Shown here piece after piece: positions 26,539 to 34,828 of a DNA stretch of 64,000 bases. Position numbers and translations under genes: made by a program. Location: positions 3,844,001 through 3,908,000 of the forward strand of contig NZ_CP022412.2 of NCBI RefSeq assembly GCF_002222615.2. Reading direction: 5' to 3'. The DNA is from Bacteroides caccae. Its GTDB lineage: Bacteria > Bacteroidota > Bacteroidia > Bacteroidales > Bacteroidaceae. Under the pieces are notes generated by a model, which saw only the letters and a list, made by a program, of their open reading frames with translations, was not told the DNA's origin and did no database searches. Positions within the stretch are counted from its first letter, which is position 1, and each line of letters begins with the position of its first letter.

Positions 26539-27327
26539 ATGAATGAAACAACGCAATCATGGTGGTTCGTCTTTTATAAAGACCAGCTATTACTTGAGAA
26601 GAAAGAGAACGGCGCATTTGCTCTTCCTTATGGAGAAATTCCGCCTATCACTATTAAAGAAAAAACGACGGTACATACTATCACAACATTAGAGGGAAAG
26701 ACTTGCAAGTCTTTCTCCCTCTCCTCGCCTTTTGAAGAATCGGCACAGTATGTAATGACCGGACTTCGTGCCTCTTATGATTATCTACCGCTATCTCACT
26801 ATCAGGCAGCAGGAAAAGCGCATGAGATTCTGCACTGGGACCGGAACAGTCGTTTCTGTTCTGCCTGCGGCACTCCTATGGAACAGAAAGAGGACATCAT
26901 GAAACGTTGCCCGAAATGCGGACGGGAAGTATATCCTTCTATTTCTACTGCAATTCTCGTCTTAGTAAGAAAAGAAGATTCATTGCTCCTGGTCCATGCC
27001 CGTAACTTCAAGGGAACGTTCAACAGCCTCGTAGCCGGATTCCTGGAGACGGGCGAGACATTAGAGGAGTGCGTAGCGCGTGAAGTGAAAGAGGAAACGG
27101 GACTGGATGTGACGAACATCACCTATTTCGGCAATCAAGCATGGCCTTATCCCAGCGGATTAATGGTTGGTTTCATTGCAGATTATGCCGGAGGGGAAAT
27201 CAGGTTGCAGGAGGAAGAACTGAGTTCCGGAGACTTCTACACACGGGACAACTTGCCGGAACTTCCCCGAAAGCTGAGCCTCGCACGAAAGATGATCGAC
27301 TGGTGGCTGGAATGCTCTCACAAATAA
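26539..27327 (+). CDS. nudC: NADH pyrophosphatase (NudC)
   Basis: The protein has 262 residues. The N-terminal domain is followed by a zinc ribbon with two Cys pairs (CSAC and CPKC, about residues 111-131). The Nudix domain has the full box GFLETGETLEECVAREVKEE extended by TGL. The SQPWPF-type motif after the box appears as NQAWPYPSGLM, the mark of NADH hydrolases. NudC splits NAD(H) to NMN(H) and AMP and removes NAD caps from RNA. The Crp-like regulator gene starts six bases after its stop. Confidence 0.95.
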   Translation: MNETTQSWWFVFYKDQLLLEKKENGAFALPYGEIPPITIKEKTTVHTITTLEGKTCKSFSLSSPFEESAQYVMTGLRASYDYLPLSHYQAAGKAHEILHWDRNSRFCSACGTPMEQKEDIMKRCPKCGREVYPSISTAILVLVRKEDSLLLVHARNFKGTFNSLVAGFLETGETLEECVAREVKEETGLDVTNITYFGNQAWPYPSGLMVGFIADYAGGEIRLQEEELSSGDFYTRDNLPELPRKLSLARKMIDWWLECSHK

Positions 27328-27333
27328 TCGGCT

Positions 27334-27897
27334 ATGGAAAACATCATCAAAGGTATCCGGCAATATTATCCGGTATCGGACAGTTCTCTGGAGGTTCTTT
27401 TCAGTCACATGGAAAAGCTGGAACTTCCTAAAAAACACTTACTGATACGCGGTGGTGTAGCAGACCGTCACGTCTACTTTATCGAAAAAGGATTTTGCCG
27501 GTCTTATTGTTTACACGACGGCGAAGAAATCACGATCTGGTTTTCACGCGAAGGTGATATCACTTTTGCCATGAAAGACTTGTATCACGACGAACCGGGA
27601 TACGAATATGTAGAATTGTTGGAGGACTGCGAATTATATGCCATACGTATCGAAGACTTGAATCGGATTTATGAAACCAACATCGAGATTGCCAACTGGG
27701 GACGGATTATTCATCAGGAATGCCTGCTATATATGGATATGCACCATATCAACCGGCTCTATCTCCCGGCTAAGGAACGTTACGAACAACTCTTGCGTGA
27801 ACAACCCGATGTCATTCACCGTGCCCAACTGGGGTATATAGCTTCCTTTCTTGGCATGACTCCCCAACATCTTAGCCGTCTGCGTTCCGAATCCTAA
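27334..27897 (+). CDS. Crp/Fnr-family transcriptional regulator
   Basis: The protein has 187 residues. A cyclic-nucleotide-binding-type beta-roll (about 20-125, GVADRHVYFIEKGFCRSY) is followed by a long dimer helix and a short C-terminal helix-turn-helix (about 155-187, AQLGYIASFLGMTPQHLSRL). It lacks the cAMP-pocket Arg-Ser pair and the Cys cluster of Fnr, so the ligand is unknown. This short form is common in Bacteroidetes. It begins six bases after nudC and should be co-transcribed with it. Confidence 0.88.
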   Translation: MENIIKGIRQYYPVSDSSLEVLFSHMEKLELPKKHLLIRGGVADRHVYFIEKGFCRSYCLHDGEEITIWFSREGDITFAMKDLYHDEPGYEYVELLEDCELYAIRIEDLNRIYETNIEIANWGRIIHQECLLYMDMHHINRLYLPAKERYEQLLREQPDVIHRAQLGYIASFLGMTPQHLSRLRSES

Positions 27898-27941
27898 GTT
27901 CTTTTTTAATCTATGTGAATTTTTATCTCATAAGAAAACAC

Positions 27942-27949
27942 TACTTTTG
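27942..27949 (+). promoter_or_regulatory. -7 element of the acyltransferase gene (fixes its start)
   Basis: TACTTTTG matches TAnnTTTG. It overlaps a TTG that would otherwise be the longest start of the acyltransferase frame, which shows that translation must begin further downstream, at GTG 27980 or ATG 28022. Confidence 0.6.
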
Positions 27950-27979
27950 CAGTCGAATACAAAAAAACTGATAAGTATC

Positions 27980-29071
27980 GTGATTAACACATTAACTTCT
28001 TTACGGATATTCTTTGCCCTAATGGTATTTGGGGCGCACTGCTACGTCATTGATTCAAGTTTCGATGCTCATTTCTTTAAAGAAGGGTTTGTCGGAGTCA
28101 GTTTCTTTTTTGTGCTCAGCGGTTTTATTATTGCTTACAACTATCAGGAGAAGTTATTGGAAAAGACCGCTACCAAACGAACATTTTGGGTAGCACGCCT
28201 CGCCCGCATTTATCCCTTGCATTTACTGACATTATTAATTGCCGTATGCATAGGAGGATACGTTCAATATAGCGGCACGGCAGACTGGATAAAACACTTT
28301 GCCGCCTCCACCTTTCTCCTACAACCGTTCTTCCCCTCTGCCGACTACTTCTTTTCATTCAACAGTCCTTCGTGGAGTTTGGGATGCGAACAGTTGTTTT
28401 ATTTCTGCTTTCCTCTGATTGTTCCTTTCTTGCATACCAAAAGAAGTCTGTTTATCACACTGCTCATCTGTCTTCCAATTATGCTGGCAGGCATGTATCT
28501 GACCAACGAGGAGCAAATCAAAGCATACTGGTATGTAAATCCATTCACCCGCCTGCCTGACTTTTTCGTAGGTGTCCTGCTTTACCAGTTCTACCGGTCA
28601 TTATGTAATAAAAAACTTTTTTATTCCACCGGAACTTTATTAGAGGCAGGAGCCGTTGCCTTATTTTTACTGTTCTTCCTCTGCGCCGCAGACATTCCTA
28701 AAGTCTATCGCTATTCTTGTTATTACTGGTTACCCGTCTCGCTAATCATTCTTATATTCGCCTTACAACAGGGAGGCATATCCCGATTGCTATCCAACCG
28801 GTTCTTAATCATAGGCGGAGAAATCAGTTATAGTTTCTACTTGATACATTTGTTTATCATAGATACATATATGCGAATGTCCGCCCACTATCATTGGCAG
28901 ATACAATGGACAATAAGTGTCCCCGTCATTCTCTGCATCACCATTATACTCAGCCTGCTTTCTTTTTATTATTTTGAAAAGCCTGCCAACAAATGGGTAA
29001 AACGAATATTCACTAAAAAAACAATCATAAATCAACCCCATGGAATTATCAACAAAAACACCGCGAATTGA
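27980..29071 (+). CDS. Acyltransferase-3 (OafA/YrhL-like) membrane protein
   Basis: The protein has 363 residues from GTG 27980 (first ATG 28022) with about ten hydrophobic helices. It opens with LTSLRIFFALMVFGAHCYVI, the acyltransferase-3 start with its conserved Arg and His, and has the FVLSGFIIAYNY loop and SWSLGCEQLFYFCFP. These enzymes O-acetylate or O-succinylate surface glycans or other exported molecules, using cytoplasmic acyl donors. Its last 32 bases overlap the next gene in another frame, implying coupled translation with the DUF418 protein. Confidence 0.9.
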   Translation: MINTLTSLRIFFALMVFGAHCYVIDSSFDAHFFKEGFVGVSFFFVLSGFIIAYNYQEKLLEKTATKRTFWVARLARIYPLHLLTLLIAVCIGGYVQYSGTADWIKHFAASTFLLQPFFPSADYFFSFNSPSWSLGCEQLFYFCFPLIVPFLHTKRSLFITLLICLPIMLAGMYLTNEEQIKAYWYVNPFTRLPDFFVGVLLYQFYRSLCNKKLFYSTGTLLEAGAVALFLLFFLCAADIPKVYRYSCYYWLPVSLIILIFALQQGGISRLLSNRFLIIGGEISYSFYLIHLFIIDTYMRMSAHYHWQIQWTISVPVILCITIILSLLSFYYFEKPANKWVKRIFTKKTIINQPHGIINKNTAN

Positions 29072-30212
29072 AGTAGTAGACGCTCTCAGAGGTTTTGCCG
29101 TAATGGCTATCCTCTTGGTACATAACCTGGAGCATTTCATTTTCCCCGTCTATCCGGAAAGTTCTCCCGAATGGCTTACCATTTTAGATGCCGGAGTATT
29201 TAATGCAACATTCTCATTGTTTGCAGGAAAATCATATGCTATCTTCGCCCTGCTTTTCGGATTCACTTTCTATATCCAATCGCACAACCAGCAGTTGAAA
29301 GGAAAAGACTTCGGCTACCGTTTCTTATGGAGAATGGTATTGCTTGCAGGCTTTGCTACTCTCAATGCTGCCTTTTTTCCGGCAGGAGATGTGTTGCTTC
29401 TGTTCGTTGTGGTCGGCATCGTACTGTTTATCGTACGCAAATGGAGTGACAAAGCTATTTTAATCACTGCTATCTTCTTCTCACTACAACCGATTGAATG
29501 GTTCCACTACATTATGAGCCTTTTCAATCCTGCCTATACCCTGCCCGACTTAAATGTCGGAGCGATGTATGCTGAAGTAGCAGCTTATACCAAAGGTGGA
29601 AACTTCTGGGAATTCCTGATAGGTAATGTCACCTTGGGACAGAAAGCCAGTTTGTTTTGGGCTATCGGCGCCGGACGTTTCTTACAGACTGCCGGACTTT
29701 TCCTATTCGGCTTGTACATCGGACGCAAACAGTTATTCGTCACCACCGAATCTCATTTGAAATTTTGGGTAAAAGCGCTCATCATTGCTGCTATCAGCTT
29801 CGCACCTCTTTACTCTTTGAAAGAGCAAATCATGCAGAGTGACAACAGTCTGATTCAACAGACAGTGGGTACCGCTTTTGATATGTGGCAGAAATTCGCG
29901 TTCACTATCGTATTGATTTCCTCCTTCATCCTACTGTATCAGAAAGCTAAGTTTCAAAAAGCTGTTTCCAGCCTCCGCTTTTACGGCAAGATGAGTCTGA
30001 CAAACTATATTTCCCAATCTGTTCTGGGTGCCATTATCTATTTCCCATTCGGATTTTATCTGGCTCCTTACTGCGGATATACTCTAAGCTTGATTATAGG
30101 TATTGTTCTTTGTATCTTACAGGTTCAGTTCTGTAAATGGTGGCTGTCCGGACATAAACAGGGACCATTGGAGACGATATGGCATAAATGGACTTGGATA
30201 GGGAGCAAATAA
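29040..30212 (+). CDS. DUF418 (YeiB-like) membrane protein
   Basis: The protein has 390 residues with about ten hydrophobic segments and the family opening RIEVVDALRGFAVMAILLVH. The C-terminal block FYGKMSLTNYISQSVLGAII and the end PLETIWHKWTW are typical of DUF418. The family's function is unproven, though it is a distant relative of the acyltransferase-3 fold. It overlaps the preceding acyltransferase gene by 32 bases, so the two probably act together on the same surface molecule. Confidence 0.9.
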   Translation: MELSTKTPRIEVVDALRGFAVMAILLVHNLEHFIFPVYPESSPEWLTILDAGVFNATFSLFAGKSYAIFALLFGFTFYIQSHNQQLKGKDFGYRFLWRMVLLAGFATLNAAFFPAGDVLLLFVVVGIVLFIVRKWSDKAILITAIFFSLQPIEWFHYIMSLFNPAYTLPDLNVGAMYAEVAAYTKGGNFWEFLIGNVTLGQKASLFWAIGAGRFLQTAGLFLFGLYIGRKQLFVTTESHLKFWVKALIIAAISFAPLYSLKEQIMQSDNSLIQQTVGTAFDMWQKFAFTIVLISSFILLYQKAKFQKAVSSLRFYGKMSLTNYISQSVLGAIIYFPFGFYLAPYCGYTLSLIIGIVLCILQVQFCKWWLSGHKQGPLETIWHKWTWIGSK

Positions 30213-30247
30213 AAAAAGTAACCGTTAGAAAAGAATAAAGCCAAAAA

Positions 30248-30351
30248 GCAGGCCACGAAATACACACAAACTACAAACGAACAACTTACGAAAATGAAAC
30301 TTAGCGTATCACTCTAAAGCATCAACAAAAGTGTGTATATCCGTAGCCTGC
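30248..30351 (-). ncRNA. Candidate structured RNA (long stem with U-tract)
   Basis: GCAGGC (30248-30253) pairs with GCCTGC (30346-30351), and ATACACAC (30260-30267) pairs with GTGTGTAT (30331-30338), with ACG/CGT pairs between. This makes a rod of about 18 pairs with a loop of about 60 bases. Read on the minus strand, the closing arm is followed at once by TTTTTGGCTTT, like an intrinsic terminator. The lack of an open frame and of a gene for over 300 bases suits a small RNA. No firm promoter was found, and the family is unknown. Confidence 0.4.
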
Positions 30352-30493
30352 GTGCTTAAATTGAGATGATGCCAATACAACAAGATTCCCGGAAGAATGA
30401 TTAGAAAGGGGACTTAAAGAATGCAAAGGAAATGAAAGAACTGTACTAAACCGGCTTGAATAGTGGGAAACAGATGCAGGACAGATATAAAGA

Positions 30494-30531
30494 AGCGCCT
30501 CCACAATCTTCGAAAAGACTATGGAGGCGCT
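30494..30531 (-). terminator. Strong terminator hairpin after the phosphohexomutase gene
   Basis: Perfect ten-base arms AGCGCCTCCA (30494-30503) and TGGAGGCGCT (30522-30531) have further pairs inside. On the minus strand the stem is followed by TCTTTATAT. It lies 38 bases after the mutase stop. Confidence 0.85.
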
Positions 30532-30568
30532 ATTTATTATTTATTCTGAACTATCAGAAGAAATAGGA

Positions 30569-32314
30569 TCAGATACCCAATGACTTCTTCACTGCTTCAA
30601 TCTTTTCCATTGCAGCAGACTCGGCAGAAGCATAACAGTTACGGCAACCCATTTCACCTTGTACTTCCATATAGAATTTGATCTTCGGTTCTGTACCTGA
30701 AGGACGAACAGAAACTTTGCTGCCGTCTTCTGTGAAATATTGCAGGACATTAGACGGTTCCGGCATATCAATAGCAGTTACATTACCTTTATCGTCTGTT
30801 TGTTTCAAAGTCTTGTAGTCTTTACTCAGAATCACTTTCGAACCACCCAATTCTTTCGGAGGATTAGCACGGAAGTTTTCCATCATAGCTTTGATTTCTT
30901 CAGCACCACTCTTGCCCGGTTTCACTACGTTCACAGTAAATTCTTTAGAGAATCCGTATTCTACGTAGATATCCAGCAACAATTGATACAATGACTTACC
31001 GTTATCTTTTGCCCATGCAGCAACTTCTGCAATCAAGCAGCAGGCTGATACCGCGTCTTTGTCACGAACGAAGTCTTCGGCAAGGAAACCATAGCTCTCT
31101 TCACCGCCTCCAATGTATTTCTTCTTACCTTCACGCAGACGGATTTCACGTGCAATCCATTTGAATCCGGTGTAGCAGTCGAGCATTTCAATGTTATTCT
31201 TATCAGCAATCTTCTTGATAAGTTCCGTAGTTACGATTGTCTTCACACAGAACTCATTACCTTTAATCTTACCTAGTTGTTTGTATTGAGTGAGAATATA
31301 GTAAAGATACATCATACAAGTCTGATTACCGTTAATCAGCACCCATTCACCTTTATCATCCTTACAAGCGATACCTACACGGTCTGCATCCGGGTCGGAA
31401 GCCATAACGAGGTCTGCATCAATTTCTTTAGCCAGATTCACAGCCATAGAAAGAGCTTCGGCATTTTCCGGGTTCGGAGAGATGACAGTCGGGAAGTTAC
31501 CGTCCTTAATCATCTGTTCGGGAACAGTAAACACATTTTCAAATCCCCACATCTTCAAAGCATGCGGAATCAACATCATACCTGTACCGTGAATCGGAGT
31601 ATAAACAATCTTCATGTCTTTGTGGCGAGCGATTGCTTCCGGATCAATAGAAACTGTCTTCACCATGTCCAGATAAACTTTGTCTATATCTTCACCGATA
31701 ATCTGAATCAAATCCGGATTGCCTTGGAATTTGATATCAGCAGCAGAGGCAATAGCGTTTACTTCGTCGATGATACCTTTATCGTGCGGAGCCAGTACTT
31801 GCGCACCGTCATCCCAGTATGCTTTGTAACCATTATATTCCTTCGGGTTGTGAGAAGCAGTCAGGATGATACCGCTCTGGCAACCGAGGTGACGGATAGC
31901 AAAAGACATTTCGGGAGTAGGACGCATATCGTCGAACAGATATACTTTGATACCGTTGGCAGAGAAAATATTGGCAGAGGTCTCCGCAAACAAACGGCTG
32001 TTGTTACGGCAGTCGTGACCAACCACAACAGAAATCTGCGGCAGATCTTTAAAGTTCTTCTTCAAATAATTAGAAAGACCTTGTGTAGCGGCACCTACCG
32101 TATAGATGTTCATACGGTTGCTACCTACGCCCATGATACCGCGTAAACCACCGGTACCAAATTCGAGGTCTTTGTAGAATGCTTCTATTAATTCGGTTTT
32201 ATCATCGTTTTCCAACATTCGCTTCACTTCAGCCTGAGTTTCAGCATCGTATGCCGGGGTCAACCATTTTTCGGCTTTTTCAGTGACCTGTTTAATAAGT
32301 TCCTGATTTTCCAT
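30569..32314 (-). CDS. Phosphoglucomutase/phosphomannomutase family enzyme
   Basis: The protein has 581 residues with all alpha-D-phosphohexomutase signatures. These are the phosphoserine loop TASHNPKEYNGYK (about 147-159), the metal-binding DPDADR (about 308-313), the sugar-binding GGEESYG and the phosphate-binding RPSGTEPKIKFY near the C-terminus. It interconverts hexose 1- and 6-phosphates in glycan and nucleotide-sugar synthesis. The length of about 580 matches the long PgcA/PGM2-like group, so glucose phosphate is the likely main substrate. It is monocistronic, with its own -7 element and a strong terminator. Confidence 0.94.
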   Translation of the reverse strand: MENQELIKQVTEKAEKWLTPAYDAETQAEVKRMLENDDKTELIEAFYKDLEFGTGGLRGIMGVGSNRMNIYTVGAATQGLSNYLKKNFKDLPQISVVVGHDCRNNSRLFAETSANIFSANGIKVYLFDDMRPTPEMSFAIRHLGCQSGIILTASHNPKEYNGYKAYWDDGAQVLAPHDKGIIDEVNAIASAADIKFQGNPDLIQIIGEDIDKVYLDMVKTVSIDPEAIARHKDMKIVYTPIHGTGMMLIPHALKMWGFENVFTVPEQMIKDGNFPTVISPNPENAEALSMAVNLAKEIDADLVMASDPDADRVGIACKDDKGEWVLINGNQTCMMYLYYILTQYKQLGKIKGNEFCVKTIVTTELIKKIADKNNIEMLDCYTGFKWIAREIRLREGKKKYIGGGEESYGFLAEDFVRDKDAVSACCLIAEVAAWAKDNGKSLYQLLLDIYVEYGFSKEFTVNVVKPGKSGAEEIKAMMENFRANPPKELGGSKVILSKDYKTLKQTDDKGNVTAIDMPEPSNVLQYFTEDGSKVSVRPSGTEPKIKFYMEVQGEMGCRNCYASAESAAMEKIEAVKKSLGI

Positions 32315-32367
32315 TTCGATTATTGTTTATTGGTTAATGAATTATTACTATCTATTTCTTGAGCACA

Positions 32368-32375
32368 CAAATGTA
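32368..32375 (-). promoter_or_regulatory. -7 element of the phosphohexomutase gene
   Basis: The minus strand reads TACATTTG, a match to TAnnTTTG, 53 bases before the ATG. No clear -33 element was seen. Confidence 0.5.
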
Positions 32376-32446
32376 AAATAATAAGTTTATAAATCCTACA
32401 TTTTTCCTCAAAATAATAACCGTAAGAATACATTTACCGGCTCTAT

Positions 32447-33622
32447 TCAGTTAAAATGATACAGCACTAAAACATAAATATCATCTCTTGTCAAGCAAGA
32501 GGCCGCTTCACATGCCCGCCCCTGTAAATTTCCTTTCCGATAGTACTGCATAAACTCCCGGGAATGAATAGAAGACGCACCGGCATATTTCGGAAAACTT
32601 CCGTTCATATTATCTATCTCAACCGGCAGTTCAGGGATAAAATCACTATTGACCAACACCGGAGTAAAGATCTCCTTTTCGCGGTAATCGTAGACAAACG
32701 AGTCTCCGTCCAACTTCTTGATATTCCGTCTATACACTTTCTCTATCACATCCAAAAACAGAAAACGCCTGCTACAAGCTGAAACTGACATTAACTTCAA
32801 AGGAAAAGTAGAACGGGGAGCCGGAGTACGTACCAACAAAGGTTTCGCTCCTTCTTTCCCATAAGAAAAAACGGTGTCATTGGAAAATTCGGATAATATC
32901 ACTTCATCACCATTCTTCAACAATGGCTTTACGGAAAACATACAGGAAATTACCCCTTGCCTGTCTCCATTCCTTAGTCGGATGCGAAAGCGGTTCGTAA
33001 TACGATACTTTACATGAAAAGGCAAAGGACGCATTCCTCCGTCAGTTTTCGACATTAAATAATAATAAGTTCCTTTTTGGACAGGATTATCTACATCTTC
33101 CCTTCCGTCGTTAAATATCAATGAATCTTTATCATAATCAAACACCTGTTCGAAAGACATATCATAGGGAAGATTCAACGTACGCTTATAGTTGCCGGAC
33201 AGGCTATAAACCTGGATTTTGAAAACTGAACCGACTACATATATTTCTTCACGTTCTTCATCTACAAACACCGAGAATATATAATAATATTGTTCTTTTT
33301 GCTGTCCCTGATGATTAAAACGATAACGAAGTTTTCCGGTTGCCCGTTCAAAAACCATAATTGTCTGCTGCCAATTATAAGCTACTACCCAATGGGGCGA
33401 AACACTCGCTGAAGTCAGACTATATCTATCTAATGAATCCGCCCCGACTGTATACAAAGGAATATATTCAGGACTCGCCACCTCTGCCAAATCCAGTTTC
33501 TTTTCAGGATAAGCAGCATTCAAATCTATCACTGGCAACGTTTGTTCCACCGATACCGCCACATCCGAACGTTTACATCCTACCAGCAGACACAAGGAGA
33601 AAAAGAACCATATAATCTTCAT
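32447..33622 (-). CDS. Six-bladed beta-propeller lipoprotein (second of pair)
   Basis: The protein has 391 residues with a lipoprotein signal ending at Cys16 (CLLVGC). The opening block IDLNAAYPEKKLDLAEVAS, then EYIPL, and repeated propeller-like strands (YRFNHQGQ, IYVVGSVFKIQVYSLSGNY) match the Bacteroides six-bladed beta-propeller (BF3164/DUF4934-like) group. It shares its layout with the adjacent gene (IPL, HQG/HKG, IQVYS blocks), so the two are tandem paralogues. The gap between them is seven bases. The function is unknown; it is presumably a periplasmic or surface partner of the TPR-HTH protein encoded first in the operon. Confidence 0.75.
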   Translation of the reverse strand: MKIIWFFFSLCLLVGCKRSDVAVSVEQTLPVIDLNAAYPEKKLDLAEVASPEYIPLYTVGADSLDRYSLTSASVSPHWVVAYNWQQTIMVFERATGKLRYRFNHQGQQKEQYYYIFSVFVDEEREEIYVVGSVFKIQVYSLSGNYKRTLNLPYDMSFEQVFDYDKDSLIFNDGREDVDNPVQKGTYYYLMSKTDGGMRPLPFHVKYRITNRFRIRLRNGDRQGVISCMFSVKPLLKNGDEVILSEFSNDTVFSYGKEGAKPLLVRTPAPRSTFPLKLMSVSACSRRFLFLDVIEKVYRRNIKKLDGDSFVYDYREKEIFTPVLVNSDFIPELPVEIDNMNGSFPKYAGASSIHSREFMQYYRKGNLQGRACEAASCLTRDDIYVLVLYHFN

Positions 33623-33629
33623 CTACGTT

Positions 33630-34793
33630 TCATTTGAATTTGTACAATATGAGTAAAGGATTATCATCTACTGTCATCTTCTCCGCCACCTTCTTCAAGT
33701 TTCCCGTCAACTTTCCTTTCTCCAACATATCCAAAAAACGGTCAGTATCCCACGAATCGAAAACACATTTTTCAGGTAATGCCGATAATACGCCTCCCAT
33801 TCGCATTGAACGGGCGGGCGAATAGTCTTGATTCTCAAATTCCAAATCATATACTTTCTTCTCAACCGTATCATAAACAAATTCTTTGGTATCAAACGAA
33901 GTTTTCCCCGGTTCATACTTTTTCAATGCAGTCGACATTAACAGATAGTTCCCAATCTTGGCATAACATTGCATAACGAGTCTTGGCTCGGAAGCATCTG
34001 CTTTCGGAGTACGTACAAACAACGAGGTCAACTTATGATTACAATAAGAATAAACAGTATCACCTGCCAAATCTGCAAAGATAAACTCCGAACCGCTATT
34101 TGCTAACGGATAGAGAGACATTGAAACGGTAGCCGTCTGTCCCCCTTGAGTAATATAAATGCGTTTTCCCACACGTTTGTGGATAGTTACCGGAAGGCGG
34201 GAAACAGCTCCGTTCTTTTTCGAAATCAGTAAATAGGGACGACTATTGGGCTGTTTATCTTTTCTATCCAACATATAACTATCGTAACCCAACAAATGTT
34301 GCTCATCACAATTGTACATAATTTCAATCCGTACATCTTTGGGGATAGACAAAGAACGCTTGTATTTTCCCTCTATCGAATAGACCTGTATTTTATTAGA
34401 TATGTCAAGCAGAAACAACTCTTTAGCCTTTTCGTCCAAGCGTAACTGCAAAGGATAGTTGTATTCTTCCCCACTCCCTCCTTTATGATTAAATGTATGG
34501 CATATTTTCCCTTTTCTGTCGAATACGAAGATTTGCCCTTCATTGGCATTATACGTTGTTATATAGTGTTCGGTAAATGAACAATGCAGAGTAGCCACTC
34601 CGTCCAGCAACACTTTATCCGATGTTTCCAGCGGAATGTATTCAGCAGTTGCAATATCTTGCAATACTAATTTCTTTTTCGGATATTCCTTAGTGATATC
34701 AATAGTCGGCAGTTTGGAAGTCATCTGCCCCGACTGAGCCGAACCGGCAACGGCAAGGCATAAAGCTAAAAAGGTAAATAATAGTCTTTTCAT
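33630..34793 (-). CDS. Six-bladed beta-propeller secreted protein (first of pair)
   Basis: The protein has 387 residues from ATG 34793 (MKRLLFTFLALCLAVAGSAQ, a clear signal peptide). A start nine codons earlier would spoil the signal. Unlike its tandem paralogue it has no lipobox cysteine. The family opening IDITKEYPKKKLVLQDIA, then EYIPLE, and the propeller motifs (FVFDRKGKICHTFNHKGGSGEEY, split across strands, and KIQVYSIEGKYKRSL) are well preserved. It begins 35 bases after the TPR-HTH gene stop. The function is unknown. Confidence 0.76.
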   Translation of the reverse strand: MKRLLFTFLALCLAVAGSAQSGQMTSKLPTIDITKEYPKKKLVLQDIATAEYIPLETSDKVLLDGVATLHCSFTEHYITTYNANEGQIFVFDRKGKICHTFNHKGGSGEEYNYPLQLRLDEKAKELFLLDISNKIQVYSIEGKYKRSLSIPKDVRIEIMYNCDEQHLLGYDSYMLDRKDKQPNSRPYLLISKKNGAVSRLPVTIHKRVGKRIYITQGGQTATVSMSLYPLANSGSEFIFADLAGDTVYSYCNHKLTSLFVRTPKADASEPRLVMQCYAKIGNYLLMSTALKKYEPGKTSFDTKEFVYDTVEKKVYDLEFENQDYSPARSMRMGGVLSALPEKCVFDSWDTDRFLDMLEKGKLTGNLKKVAEKMTVDDNPLLILYKFK

Positions 34794-34828
34794 GGCTGTT
34801 TTATATTTAAAGTGAAACAATCTATATA

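Noticed and set aside
27947..27979. TTG 27947 as start of the acyltransferase
   Set aside because: The TTG is part of the -7 promoter element TACTTTTG, so it cannot be translated from that promoter.
31277..32146. A 289-codon frame opposite the phosphohexomutase
   Set aside because: It is antisense to a gene with all catalytic motifs intact. The translation is His/Ile-rich and unlike any family.
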